Source: Alteromonadaceae bacterium 2753L.S.0a.02 (GTDB taxonomy: Bacteria; Pseudomonadota; Gammaproteobacteria; Pseudomonadales; Cellvibrionaceae). Taken from it: DNA of 64,000 bases. The stretch spans positions 1,364,001-1,428,000 of the forward strand of contig VISH01000001.1 in NCBI GenBank assembly GCA_007827375.1, in the 5' to 3' direction. Positions 9,230 through 18,113 of this stretch are shown piece by piece. The position numbers were made by a program, and so were the translations under genes. Position 1 is the first letter of the stretch. Each line of letters starts with the position of its first letter. The notes under the pieces were generated by a model. It saw only the letters and a list, made by a program, of their open reading frames with translations. It was not told the DNA's origin and made no database searches.

Positions 9230-12065
9230 ATCTGTTTGCCGGTTGCGCGCCGTTGAGCTGCACTTCATACCGTAGGCCAATGGCATCGGGGGTACTGTCG
9301 GTGCTATCAAAGGCATTAAACTGAATAAGAGTGTCTGGCGTATTAACCACTACCAGGCTCAATTCTTCATTCGCAGTTACAGATGCTTCCGCATAACCAT
9401 CGACAACGTCCACATAGCGTACCGCGCCACTTGTTGCGTTGCGAATACTCAGCGTTGCGGTGAAATTACTGTCGCTTTGGCCGTTACCCAGATTGGTTAT
9501 TTGCACACTGAGAAAACCGCCAGCGGTAAGCGTTAAAGGTGTGATATTGGCGCCGCCGTATTTCGGTTCGCGATCTGCTTTTACGCGGTAGCGTCCGGCA
9601 CCCAGGTCGTCGAGGTTGGCAAAGGCACGCGATTTAAAGTTACTGGTATTTCGCACACCGAGAAAACGCGCCTGTGCTTTGGGGTGATTAATATCGAGAT
9701 AGGCCATTCGCGCCCAATAACGACCAAGAATGGTTTGCACGGAAACGGGGGCTGCGAGCCTTTGCAATACGTGCAGTGGCGTTTCGTTGTTGCGCAGATG
9801 ATTGTCGAAAAGATCTTTTAGCACCATACGACCCAATCCAGGGTAGTTGTCCGGGTTGTGGGTGAGGTAAGTTAAAAATGGCCACGCCTCATAATAATTC
9901 TGCGTGCTCACGATTTGCAGATACGACGACCCAAAATTGGTATCGAGATTAATAATGGTGTCGCGCTCGCGGCTCAGGCCATTTTGTACCCTTACTGTTT
10001 CACACAAGGTGTCGGTGTTATAGGTATCGGCAACCCAGTTGGCAACGGTTTCCCACCAGGCGCCGGTGCGTCCCTGATCCACCCAACTGTAAGCGCTGTA
10101 GGTTAGCGCGTGACCAAACTCATGCACCGCTGTTTCGGGGCGGTTAATGGCATTATCGCGCAGTTCAATAAAGCTCAAGCCGGTGCGCCAATCCACACCC
10201 ATGGCACCGCCAGCGTTTAGCGTGGTGGTGGAATAGATATTCATTTTGTAATACGGCCCGTTATCTGAATTTGTCGATAAAGCCGTGGAGCGAAAGCCCC
10301 AGGCATTAACAAAACATTCGTAGGCCGCTTCCAAATGCGCCAGGCCAAAATTCACTTGGCTGGTGGGTACTTCAGCCAGATTTCCTTCACCCCCGTTCAA
10401 ACCATTGCCGCCGAAATAAGCGCGAAAGCGATCACTGTCAATATATTGTGCGTTGCTGGTGTTGGTGGTGAAACGGGTGTATTCGTCGGTAATTGCCTGA
10501 TAAGGCACCGCGCCTCCGGAGGTGGATGAACTGCTTGAGCTGCTGGAAGAACTGCTCGAAGTGGAGCTGCCCACAGCTGCGGGCCACCCGAAAACTCGCC
10601 ACTCAAGAATGCCCGTGGACTGCTGCGGGTGAAGCATCGCAACGCGCAAGCGCGAACTCACCACGCCATTTAATGCGAGCTGATTAAAGGTATCTGCTTC
10701 CAGCGGCAGGTAACCCGCTCGAACCCAATCGCCACCGTTCCAGTATTCGATATAGGCGAGGGTGGGTATCAGCACGCCGCCATTGTCGTCGAACCAGTAG
10801 ATCTCAGTGTGCTCGAGGCTGTAATTTTGTGGCCACTGATACTCCACCCACTGCAAGGAATTCGGATTATTCCAATTGCCGTAAGCGCCGCTGGATTTAT
10901 CGTTGGAATTGTTCGGATTACTGTTATCGTTTACCGCGCTCAAGGTTTCCCAGGGCGACACATAAGAGGTGCTCGCGTTAGCTTGCAGCGCAATATTGCT
11001 TAACACTGCGCCGGAAGAACTGCTCGACGACGAGCTGGATGAACTCGAACTGCTCGAAGAAGCGCTTGATGACGACGATGAACTGGAGCTCGACGAACTG
11101 GAATTCGAGGAGCTGGAAGTCGAGGAGTTAGCAGTGCAACTCGCAGCAAGCGGGCTTTCACCACTCAGTTGTAAATTATCGATATTGGCTAAACCGCTGG
11201 CATTAGTCGCTTCCAGGCGCAGTTGGTTGAAACCCTCTTGCAATGCGATGGTCGCACTTTCAGACATTGCCCAGTTCGGCCAGCCCCCGGTACCGGTAAA
11301 CCCAAAACTCGCCTGAATAACATTGTTAACCAACAAATTGGCGGTGCGCGCATCGGTTCCGTTGGCGTAGCGAAATTCCACGGTATAGTTGCCTGCACTT
11401 GGAACAGACACGGCGTAATCAATACCGCTGCCCGCAACATTTATTGTATTGGCAAAACCACTGCCGCTAAAACCGCTGTGATTACTGTCTACCGTGCCAT
11501 CCACGCCGCAAAAACCAGTGGTGTTTTCTTCCAACACCAGGGTTGTATCTATGCCGCTGTTTGGCAGATCACCCATTACTTGCCATTCCAATAACCCGGT
11601 GGATTGCCAGGGGTTTAGCATGGAAACGCGCAAACGCTGTGTCACAACACCTGAGAGCATCAGCGAATTAAAAGTATCGGTATCTGTGGCTACGTTGCCG
11701 GCAAAATGCCACTGCCCTTCATCCCAATATTCGATGTATGCTTCTGTGGGCGTAAGCACACCGCCCTGATCGTCAAACCAATAAATAGCCGTCGATTCCA
11801 GCGCGTAAGCTTGCGGCCAAGTGTACTCAACCCATTGCGTGGAATTTGGATTATTCCAATTGCCGTAGGCACCATGGGACTTATCGTTGGAATTGCTCGG
11901 TGTGAAGTTATCGTTCACCGCACTCAGCGTTTCCCACGGAGATACATAAGAGGTATCGGCTTCAGCCAGGGGCGCAATATTGCGCGGTGCTGCTATTGCC
12001 GTTGCCATACACTTAAAAATCAGGAAAACGAACAATGCAAAATTGAGCGAGTAAAAATTGCGCAT
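9228..12065 (-). CDS. Secreted HEXXH metalloprotease (DUF6055-like) with discoidin-like and CBM35-like modules
   Basis: Modular secreted zinc protease of 945 residues. Order of parts: signal peptide about 1-26; discoidin/F5-8C-like module about 27-165 (DTSYVSPWETLSAVND...YGNWNNPNS); CBM35-like module about 178-305; polyserine about 308-355; a second, near-duplicate discoidin-like module about 357-498; polyserine about 500-518; peptidase domain about 521-945. The zinc site is HEFGH (H648, E649, H652), and E672 in WWETVANW is the natural third ligand, 19 residues on, as in gluzincins. The catalytic domain resembles the DUF6055 family by my reading. The ATG at 12065 is preceded by a GGA-containing site and gives a clean signal peptide; the longer frame to 12197 does not. 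Probably attacks glycoproteins or extensin-like wall proteins (inference). Confidence 0.85.
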   Translation of the reverse strand: MRNFYSLNFALFVFLIFKCMATAIAAPRNIAPLAEADTSYVSPWETLSAVNDNFTPSNSNDKSHGAYGNWNNPNSTQWVEYTWPQAYALESTAIYWFDDQGGVLTPTEAYIEYWDEGQWHFAGNVATDTDTFNSLMLSGVVTQRLRVSMLNPWQSTGLLEWQVMGDLPNSGIDTTLVLEENTTGFCGVDGTVDSNHSGFSGSGFANTINVAGSGIDYAVSVPSAGNYTVEFRYANGTDARTANLLVNNVIQASFGFTGTGGWPNWAMSESATIALQEGFNQLRLEATNASGLANIDNLQLSGESPLAASCTANSSTSSSSNSSSSSSSSSSSSSASSSSSSSSSSSSSSSSGAVLSNIALQANASTSYVSPWETLSAVNDNSNPNNSNDKSSGAYGNWNNPNSLQWVEYQWPQNYSLEHTEIYWFDDNGGVLIPTLAYIEYWNGGDWVRAGYLPLEADTFNQLALNGVVSSRLRVAMLHPQQSTGILEWRVFGWPAAVGSSTSSSSSSSSSSSSTSGGAVPYQAITDEYTRFTTNTSNAQYIDSDRFRAYFGGNGLNGGEGNLAEVPTSQVNFGLAHLEAAYECFVNAWGFRSTALSTNSDNGPYYKMNIYSTTTLNAGGAMGVDWRTGLSFIELRDNAINRPETAVHEFGHALTYSAYSWVDQGRTGAWWETVANWVADTYNTDTLCETVRVQNGLSRERDTIINLDTNFGSSYLQIVSTQNYYEAWPFLTYLTHNPDNYPGLGRMVLKDLFDNHLRNNETPLHVLQRLAAPVSVQTILGRYWARMAYLDINHPKAQARFLGVRNTSNFKSRAFANLDDLGAGRYRVKADREPKYGGANITPLTLTAGGFLSVQITNLGNGQSDSNFTATLSIRNATSGAVRYVDVVDGYAEASVTANEELSLVVVNTPDTLIQFNAFDSTDSTPDAIGLRYEVQLNGAQPANR

Positions 12066-12535
12066 AGGGAACAGTCCATTCTTCTTATTGGTTTGACGGC
12101 AAAGCTTGGCACAAATGTTTACCCGGCAATGCGAAGCGGGTCGGGTTAGGAGAATTTTCGTCACCCCGTAGGGTGGAAAGGTGAAGCGCATCAACAAAGC
12201 GCACTGCAGGCGGAATTTTATAGTAAGGCTTGATGGTACTTTTTATCTTTAGCTCCAGCATTGGGCGGCACAGAGATGTTTTGCGCTTTTATGTGCCGAC
12301 TTATCCATCCCTTTTACCATTGACGCTCTGCTAACGCAGGTACTGCTTAAATCAACGTTATTGCAGGTCTGCCAGTTGTGAGTAATACGGTTTTGTAGCT
12401 TGTATTTTAATTTTACGAAACAACCGCAGTGAACATCACAACGCTTGTGGATTTTCCGCTTTGTAACAACATCAATTGTAACAATATCAGTTGTAGCTTA
12501 AAAATTTCCTTTTAATTACATAACTTGGAGGATGT
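12066..12535. other. Divergent intergenic region with a 15-bp tandem duplication
   Basis: About 470 bases holding the promoters of the minus-strand protease and the plus-strand GFA gene. At 12461-12490 a 15-base unit (TTGTAACAACATCAA) is repeated with two changes. Nothing else recognised. Confidence 0.45.
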
Positions 12536-12949
12536 ATGAAAGCGAAAGGTAAGTGCCTGTGTGGTGCTGTTGAATTACAAGTGGAATACGCCGGTAACGA
12601 AGTGGCGGCTTGCCATTGCAGTATGTGCCGGACCTGGTCTGGTAGCCCAATGCTAGCGATTGATTGTGGCGATTCTGTGCAGATATCTGATGAATCCAGT
12701 GTGGTGCGCTATCCGTCTTCAGACTGGGCAGACAGAGGTTTTTGCGGCAAGTGTGGCACGCATTTGTTTTATTATTTAAAGTCTGCCAATCAGTATCACC
12801 TGCCTGTTGGTCTGCTCAATATCGACGATACATTAAATTTAACTTATCAATTGTTTATTGACGAAAAGCCCGATTATTACGAATTTAAAAACGAAACAAA
12901 AAATATGACAGGCGCCGAGGTGTTCGCGCACTTTGGCGACGGCGAATAA
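12536..12949 (+). CDS. GFA/CENP-V-like zinc protein
   Basis: A 137-residue protein of the GFA family (glutathione-dependent formaldehyde-activating enzyme-like, CENP-V fold). Zinc-binding cysteines are all present: CLCGAV near residue 8, CHCSMC near 27-32 and FCGKCGTHLFY near 66-76. The named activity was established only for a few members, so this protein is best described as a structural-zinc protein of unknown substrate. A strong GGAGG lies eight bases before the ATG. The DinB-like gene follows after 39 bases and may be co-transcribed. Confidence 0.9.
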   Translation: MKAKGKCLCGAVELQVEYAGNEVAACHCSMCRTWSGSPMLAIDCGDSVQISDESSVVRYPSSDWADRGFCGKCGTHLFYYLKSANQYHLPVGLLNIDDTLNLTYQLFIDEKPDYYEFKNETKNMTGAEVFAHFGDGE

Positions 12950-12988
12950 AAAGCGGAAATCGTGCTGGGCTTTTTTGCGGAGCATTTT

Positions 12989-13480
12989 ATGAAAAATCTG
13001 TTTCAATACAAGGCCTGGGCTAATGCCGAATTGCTGTATTGTATGGCGCTAATTTCCAAAGAACAATTCCCCGAACAGTGGACGACAGCAATACGCTTGC
13101 TAAACCACACTCTTGTTGTCGATAAAATATTTATAGCACATATACAACAACTAAAGCCCGAATATACCGCAAGCAATACTCCGGAAACGCCAACACTAAA
13201 GGCGCTGGGCGAATCAATTAATGAAACCGATAATTGGCTAATTCAGTATGTTGCAGGTTTAAACTCCGATTTGCTGGATAAGGAGTTATGCTTTAGGTTT
13301 ACAGATGGCGATAATGGCCGCATGTCGCTAAGCGAAATACTGAATCATTTGTTAATTCATGGCGCCTACCACCGCGGTAACATTGGAATGGTATTAACCG
13401 CTTGTGGTATTGAGCGGCCGCGTGACATTTTTACGCGGTTTTTACATGCTGAGGAACCGGGTAGGCGGCTGAACTTTTAA
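12989..13480 (+). CDS. DinB-family metal-binding helical bundle protein
   Basis: A 163-residue four-helix-bundle protein of the DinB/YfiT superfamily. The three histidines expected to hold a divalent metal are visible: NHTLVVDKIF, and in the late helix LNHLLIHGAYHRGNIG. Such proteins include thiol transferases and stress proteins, but most have no defined substrate. I chose the ATG at 12989, preceded by CGGAG seven bases earlier, over the GTG at 12962, which would add nine poorly conserved residues. It lies 39 bases behind the GFA gene, probably in one operon. Confidence 0.85.
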   Translation: MKNLFQYKAWANAELLYCMALISKEQFPEQWTTAIRLLNHTLVVDKIFIAHIQQLKPEYTASNTPETPTLKALGESINETDNWLIQYVAGLNSDLLDKELCFRFTDGDNGRMSLSEILNHLLIHGAYHRGNIGMVLTACGIERPRDIFTRFLHAEEPGRRLNF

Positions 13481-13705
13481 AGTAATGGATGTATTCTTAG
13501 TTAATACGTTTCAAGAGACCAGTGGTTTATGCTTTGTAGGTTTGGCGTATTTATTGAGGCATAGCGTTCTTATTTTTTGAGGTGAGAAATGAATCACTTG
13601 TTCAAAGGCCGCTAAATCTGTCGAGGCGCAAAAAAGATCTCCCCAGTCGTTCAATTTGATAATAACTTACAACTTGGAAGTTAAAATGCCAATAAGGACT
13701 AAAAT

Positions 13706-14575
13706 ATGAAGTCGGTTTTCTTTTGCTCTACACTGTTGTTGTCCATTTTAAGTATTGGTGACGAAAGCTGTGCTCAGACAACGCTTGCCGAATTGCGCGG
13801 GCCGTATCTGGGGCAAAAACCGCCCGGAATAATTCCTGAAGCTTTCGCGCCAGGTGCGGTAACTACAGAGTTCTATGAATTCAGCGGAGTCTTCGCCCCG
13901 AGCATGAATGAATTCTATTTCATTAGAAACGGGGGAAAATACCAAAGTCCAACATTTGTTGTTATTAAAAATATCAACAATCGATGGCTCGAGTCTGTGG
14001 TTTCACCTTGGGTAGGGCAACCGGTTTTTTCTCCCGATGGTAAAACCATGCATTTTGGCCGGCGCTACAAGGAGCGTGATTCAAGCGGCTGGTCAGATAT
14101 GAAAAACCTGGGCTCCCCCTTTCAAGAAATACCCATAATGCGCCTTTCCGTTTCCGCCAAAGGAAGCTACTTTTTTGATGAGTTTATAAATGATGGGACC
14201 GGTTCAATCCGTTACTCTCGCCTTGTGAATGGCAAGCGCGAGGCGCCGAAACTGCTTGATGACAAAATTAACAGCGGCAAAAGTTTTCACCCCTTCATTG
14301 CGCCAGATGAATCCTACCTTATCTTTGATAGTAAGAGAGAGGGAGGCTACGGCAATTCTGATCTCTATATCAGTTATCGCCACAAGGACGGTTCATGGGG
14401 CGAACCTATAAACCTGGGAGACAAAATAAATACGAAGGCGTGGGAGGCTTCAGCTACCGTAACGCCTGACGGTAAATACCTGTTCTTTAATAGAAATATG
14501 GGTTCGGATAAATACGAGAATGTCGATATTTTTTGGGTGGATGCGCAATTTATTAAAACGCTAAAAAAACAGTGA
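13706..14575 (+). CDS. Secreted PD40/TolB-like beta-propeller protein
   Basis: A 289-residue exported protein. The first 23 residues form a signal peptide (SCA|Q). The rest carries repeated WD40-like PD40 motifs: FAPSMNEFYFIR, FSPDGKTMHFG, IAPDESYLIFDS and VTPDGKYLFFNR, each the xxSPDGxxLxF signature of TolB-type blades. With about four to five recognisable blades it is short for a closed propeller. Proteins of this kind occur beside secreted hydrolases, but no reaction can be assigned. It is monocistronic; AAGGACTAAAAT provides the ribosome-binding site. Confidence 0.8.
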   Translation: MKSVFFCSTLLLSILSIGDESCAQTTLAELRGPYLGQKPPGIIPEAFAPGAVTTEFYEFSGVFAPSMNEFYFIRNGGKYQSPTFVVIKNINNRWLESVVSPWVGQPVFSPDGKTMHFGRRYKERDSSGWSDMKNLGSPFQEIPIMRLSVSAKGSYFFDEFINDGTGSIRYSRLVNGKREAPKLLDDKINSGKSFHPFIAPDESYLIFDSKREGGYGNSDLYISYRHKDGSWGEPINLGDKINTKAWEASATVTPDGKYLFFNRNMGSDKYENVDIFWVDAQFIKTLKKQ

Positions 14576-15198
14576 ATTTTTACCAATAGCCTTGCCCGCA
14601 AGACCAGAAAATAATAATTCCCATGCAGGTTATGTTGAGAACTTAGGTAATAGTTGGTTTGGGGAAAAGCCCTTTTTATCTTAACGACACGAGTTCTAGC
14701 TAATATATCTGAAAACAAGGGAAAATTTCCGTCGCCTATCCGTAGTAAAGAACCAAGTGCTCAGTAGTTTTGGGCTACGTATTGCGTCATGTAAATGCAA
14801 TGTAGATTTAAACTATGAATTCGCGTTTTTCTATAAAGTATTTTCTAGGTTAACTAATATCATCGAGCAATACCTGGAAGTCTGAGAAAATGCCTGATGA
14901 AATTAATTGATCCTGGTCAGTGCCCCGATTACACTCGTACTACTAAACGGTATTTCTGGTAGGTATACTCAAAACAGATTACAGTTTATTGAGGCGGCGA
15001 CAACAAAACAATAATTTGCATGCCAAGTTCACTAAAAGTTTCTTCATAGCAAAACTATTAATTTCGCATCTCGCCAGTTTGTAATCGCGCTGTTGCATTT
15101 CCGGCGGCGTTAAACCTGTAAATCCAAGCTGTGATAAGTACTACCCGTTGATTAACTTCATTGTGACCTGTTAATAAATCAAATGAGAGGGAAAACAT
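14576..15198. other. Long intergenic region
   Basis: About 620 AT-rich bases with no supportable gene. It should carry the promoter of the multi-CBM protein gene at 15199. I see no terminator with a clear T-run for the upstream gene. Confidence 0.4.
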
Positions 15199-17382
15199 AT
15201 GATTTCTTCTAAACGCAGTTACCTGTTCGGGCGGTCTTTGCCCGGTTTCTGTTTGGCATTTTTTCTGTGTATTTTTAGTTCGTACGCCTTTTCACAAAGC
15301 TGCAGTGTTAGTGCAGATTATTGGGGTTCTGGCTATGTACTAACCGTTACGGTTTCGAATGAAGGCTCAACGCCGCTTAATGGCTGGGAGATCGAGCTGG
15401 CCTTTGAGCAGTCGCCTGCCGTTACCAACAGCTGGAACGCAGAGCTGGAAGAATCCGGCAATTTTGTTTTTGCCAGTAACGCGCCCTATAACGGCAACCT
15501 TGCGCCCGGCGCTACAACAAGCTTTGGTTTTCAAGGCACGCACAATGGCAGTTTCGCGCTGCCGACTTGTGAATTTCAGGGACTAGGCAGCTCCAGTTCG
15601 AGCAGCTCTTCCTCGAGCTCCACGAGTTCAAGTTCGAGCTCAAGTTCGAGCAGTTCGTCCTCAAGTTCATCGGGTTCCACGAGCACTACCAGCTCCACCA
15701 GCTCAACCAGTTCCACGAGCTCGAGTTCGGGTGGTTCCGGCTCGTGCAGTATGTCGAACCCATCGAGTTGGCCATGTTCATTCAGCTATGAAAGTTGCCC
15801 TTACAGCTACTCGCCCTGTGGTGGCCTGCCCTGCAGTGGCGGCTGCGGCAGCGGCGGTTGTGGTTGGTCATGCGGTCAGGCTTCCTCGTCGAGTTCCAGT
15901 AGTTCTTCATCGAGTTCCACCAGCACCTCATCGAGTTCGTCTTCCTCAAGCACTTCCTCAAGCTCTTCGTCTTCGAGCTCAAGCAATTCGTCAACGAGTT
16001 CATCCGGTGGTGATGCGGTTTTTAATTTTGGTATGGAGACTGATTTAGACAGCTGTGTGAGCACCACTGGCCACTTTGTGGAAGACACCGTCGATTACTT
16101 GGAACTGTTTCCTGTACTTGGCTCACGGCTTGATTTGCCTCTTACTCACCTCGACAAAGGTGAGTACGAAGCTTACCCCGCTAATTTTGATCAGGTGGGT
16201 GCTTATTACGCCAATGGCTCTGATTCAACTCTACAAATGGATCTCTATATTGACGGTACCCCGTTTACCACAATCGAGTTTCCACCAACGGGTTCCTGGA
16301 GCACTTTCGCATGGAACCCCAGAACTGAAGTCGATATAGAGTTGTTTAGCGGAATGGCGGTGAGCCTTATCGCGAGCACTGCACAAGAAAGTTTACCCAG
16401 ATTGAGCCGGGTACAACTTAGCTACAGCTACAGTTGTGGTGTACCTTGGTATTGGGGTGGCAGCGGTTGTTACGGGTATAACGTGGAGTTCTCTGATGAA
16501 TGCCCGCAAGCACCATTACAAGGGCCTGAATTCGGAACAGCGAATCCGCAAGCCAGTTTCACCAGCGACCCGCAACAAGGGCATGCGCCGCTGACTGTCG
16601 CGTTGGATGCCAGCGCCTCCAGCGACCCGGATGGCGACGAGCTGCAGTATTATTGGGGCTTTGGTGCAAGCGGCTCAGATACGGGCGTTGCTATATACAA
16701 AACCTTCACCAATGTCGAAGCTCAGCCAGTAACGCTGGTTGTGTCGGATGGCCAGGGCGGTGTAGCGACAAGCCATGGCGAAATTTCCGTGTTAGGTAGC
16801 AATTCGCAACCGGTACCCGTGCTAACAGTGAGCTCCGAAACTGGCGCAGCGCCTCTAACTGTAGAAGCCAGTGCTGCAGGTTCTTCAGACGCAGACGGCG
16901 ATTCCTATTTCATCTATTACGATTTTGGCGATGGTTCCGAAGTAGTAAGGCCAGCCCAAGACGAATTCACCCACATCTACACCGAGCCGGGGGTTTACAC
17001 TCTTACCCTGACGCTGGATGACCGCACCGGTGAGCCCAACGCCACGGCGAGCACCAGCAAAGAAATCGTTGTAACAAGCGGCTTGGAATGCAATGTAAGC
17101 CTGCAGAGCTGGAGTAACGGCTTTGTTGCACAAGTTAGCGTGGGCAACGACGCCAGTGAAACCCTCTACGGCGGATACACCGGTGTAATCACCTTTTCCC
17201 AAGATGTGACTCTGAGCAATGGCTGGGGTATTAGCTCAATAGAAGCAGACGGTAAAGAAGTCACTTTCTCTTCAAGTGCTCCGATATACCCAGGCTCTTC
17301 ATCGCAAGTGGGATTCCAGGGAGGCTACCCGATGGGCTCAAGCCTTACTGTTGATAGTTGCGTTGTTCATAAAAATCAATAA
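15199..17382 (+). CDS. Secreted non-catalytic multi-module protein: CBM2, Cys-rich, CBM-like, two PKD, CBM2-like
   Basis: A 727-residue secreted protein with no recognisable catalytic domain. Parts in order: signal peptide 1-32; CBM2 about 35-131 (SCSVSADYWGSGY ... GTHNGSFALPTC); polyserine about 132-180; a Cys/Gly-rich segment about 184-232 with ten cysteines; polyserine about 234-272; a beta-sandwich about 274-415 with the FPPTGSW signature of CBM6/35-like folds; a short Cys-containing stretch; two PKD domains about 450-535 and 540-628 (ASSDPDGDELQYYWGFG, SSDADGDSYFIYYDFGDG); and a divergent C-terminal CBM2-like domain about 632-727. Probably binds polysaccharide surfaces and either tethers cells or disrupts substrate (inference). 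GAGAGGG precedes the ATG and a strong terminator follows. Confidence 0.88.
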   Translation: MISSKRSYLFGRSLPGFCLAFFLCIFSSYAFSQSCSVSADYWGSGYVLTVTVSNEGSTPLNGWEIELAFEQSPAVTNSWNAELEESGNFVFASNAPYNGNLAPGATTSFGFQGTHNGSFALPTCEFQGLGSSSSSSSSSSSTSSSSSSSSSSSSSSSSGSTSTTSSTSSTSSTSSSSGGSGSCSMSNPSSWPCSFSYESCPYSYSPCGGLPCSGGCGSGGCGWSCGQASSSSSSSSSSSSTSTSSSSSSSSTSSSSSSSSSSNSSTSSSGGDAVFNFGMETDLDSCVSTTGHFVEDTVDYLELFPVLGSRLDLPLTHLDKGEYEAYPANFDQVGAYYANGSDSTLQMDLYIDGTPFTTIEFPPTGSWSTFAWNPRTEVDIELFSGMAVSLIASTAQESLPRLSRVQLSYSYSCGVPWYWGGSGCYGYNVEFSDECPQAPLQGPEFGTANPQASFTSDPQQGHAPLTVALDASASSDPDGDELQYYWGFGASGSDTGVAIYKTFTNVEAQPVTLVVSDGQGGVATSHGEISVLGSNSQPVPVLTVSSETGAAPLTVEASAAGSSDADGDSYFIYYDFGDGSEVVRPAQDEFTHIYTEPGVYTLTLTLDDRTGEPNATASTSKEIVVTSGLECNVSLQSWSNGFVAQVSVGNDASETLYGGYTGVITFSQDVTLSNGWGISSIEADGKEVTFSSSAPIYPGSSSQVGFQGGYPMGSSLTVDSCVVHKNQ

Positions 17383-17390
17383 GGTTGAAG

Positions 17391-17415
17391 GGGCTCTTTA
17401 AGAGCCCTTTTTTAT
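17391..17415 (+). terminator. Rho-independent terminator
   Basis: GGGCTCT/AGAGCCC seven-base-pair stem with a three-base loop followed by TTTTTTA, nine bases after the stop of the multi-module protein. Confidence 0.92.
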
Positions 17416-17798
17416 TTCTCTTGGCAAAAATCCAACGCCATTATCTGACGCCATATTTTCTATTGTGACCATTCACGCACCCATAACTCGAACACTGTTT
17501 CTATTTAGAACTGGTGCCTGGGCAGAGGTTTATCATAAACTCCATCCCAGAAATACCGAAACACAAGGTGGTAAGGCTCGGAGTGGATAATTCAACTTTA
17601 CCACAGGCGATATATGCTAACCTCTTGCGAAGCAAAGGGGCAGATGCATAAAAACAAGCGATACCACGTTGGGATGGGCATGTTATACAAAAAAGCGAAA
17701 GTGCTAATTCATCGAATCCCAATATGCGAAGTTAAGGTGTCAATAACCTGAGAATGAAAAGTTGTTTCCAGCAACGCCACTAGTGAGGGGAGCCACGA
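17416..17798. other. Intergenic region
   Basis: About 380 bases with no supported gene; contains the promoter for the membrane protein/EAL pair. A minus-strand open frame of 73 codons has no coding signature. Confidence 0.4.
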
Positions 17799-18113
17799 AT
17801 GGAAGCGCTTATTCAATTATCCCTTATCGCCATGGCTTGTGGGGCGATGGGTGGTGTAACGACCTTTATTTATTCCTTTAAAAAGAATCTCTATAAAAAT
17901 AATAAATACCTGCAAAAACTAACCATTGAAATTTTGGGTGGTGGAATTGTTGCGGCTTTCGTGTCTCAATTGTTCACTGTTCCGTTGAATATTCATTTAT
18001 TCGTCTCCTTTGCCATTGGATGCTGCTGGGCTGGATTGATTCACCTAATTCGCGTAAAGATTACCAAATTGGTAGAAGCGGCTATTGGGGAATCTGGCGG
18101 AGGGAAAATGTGA
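17799..18113 (+). CDS. Small three-helix membrane protein, holin-like
   Basis: A 104-residue protein with hydrophobic segments near residues 5-25, 45-62 and 65-85, separated by a basic loop (YSFKKNLYKNNKYLQK), and a basic tail. Its size and layout resemble phage-type holins or small inner-membrane sensors, but I do not recognise a family. GAGGGGAG lies before the ATG. Its stop codon overlaps the GTG start of the degenerate EAL gene by four bases, and that gene's Shine-Dalgarno (GGAGGG) is inside this gene's last codons, so the two are translationally coupled. A shared role at the membrane is inferred. Confidence 0.75.
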   Translation: MEALIQLSLIAMACGAMGGVTTFIYSFKKNLYKNNKYLQKLTIEILGGGIVAAFVSQLFTVPLNIHLFVSFAIGCCWAGLIHLIRVKITKLVEAAIGESGGGKM

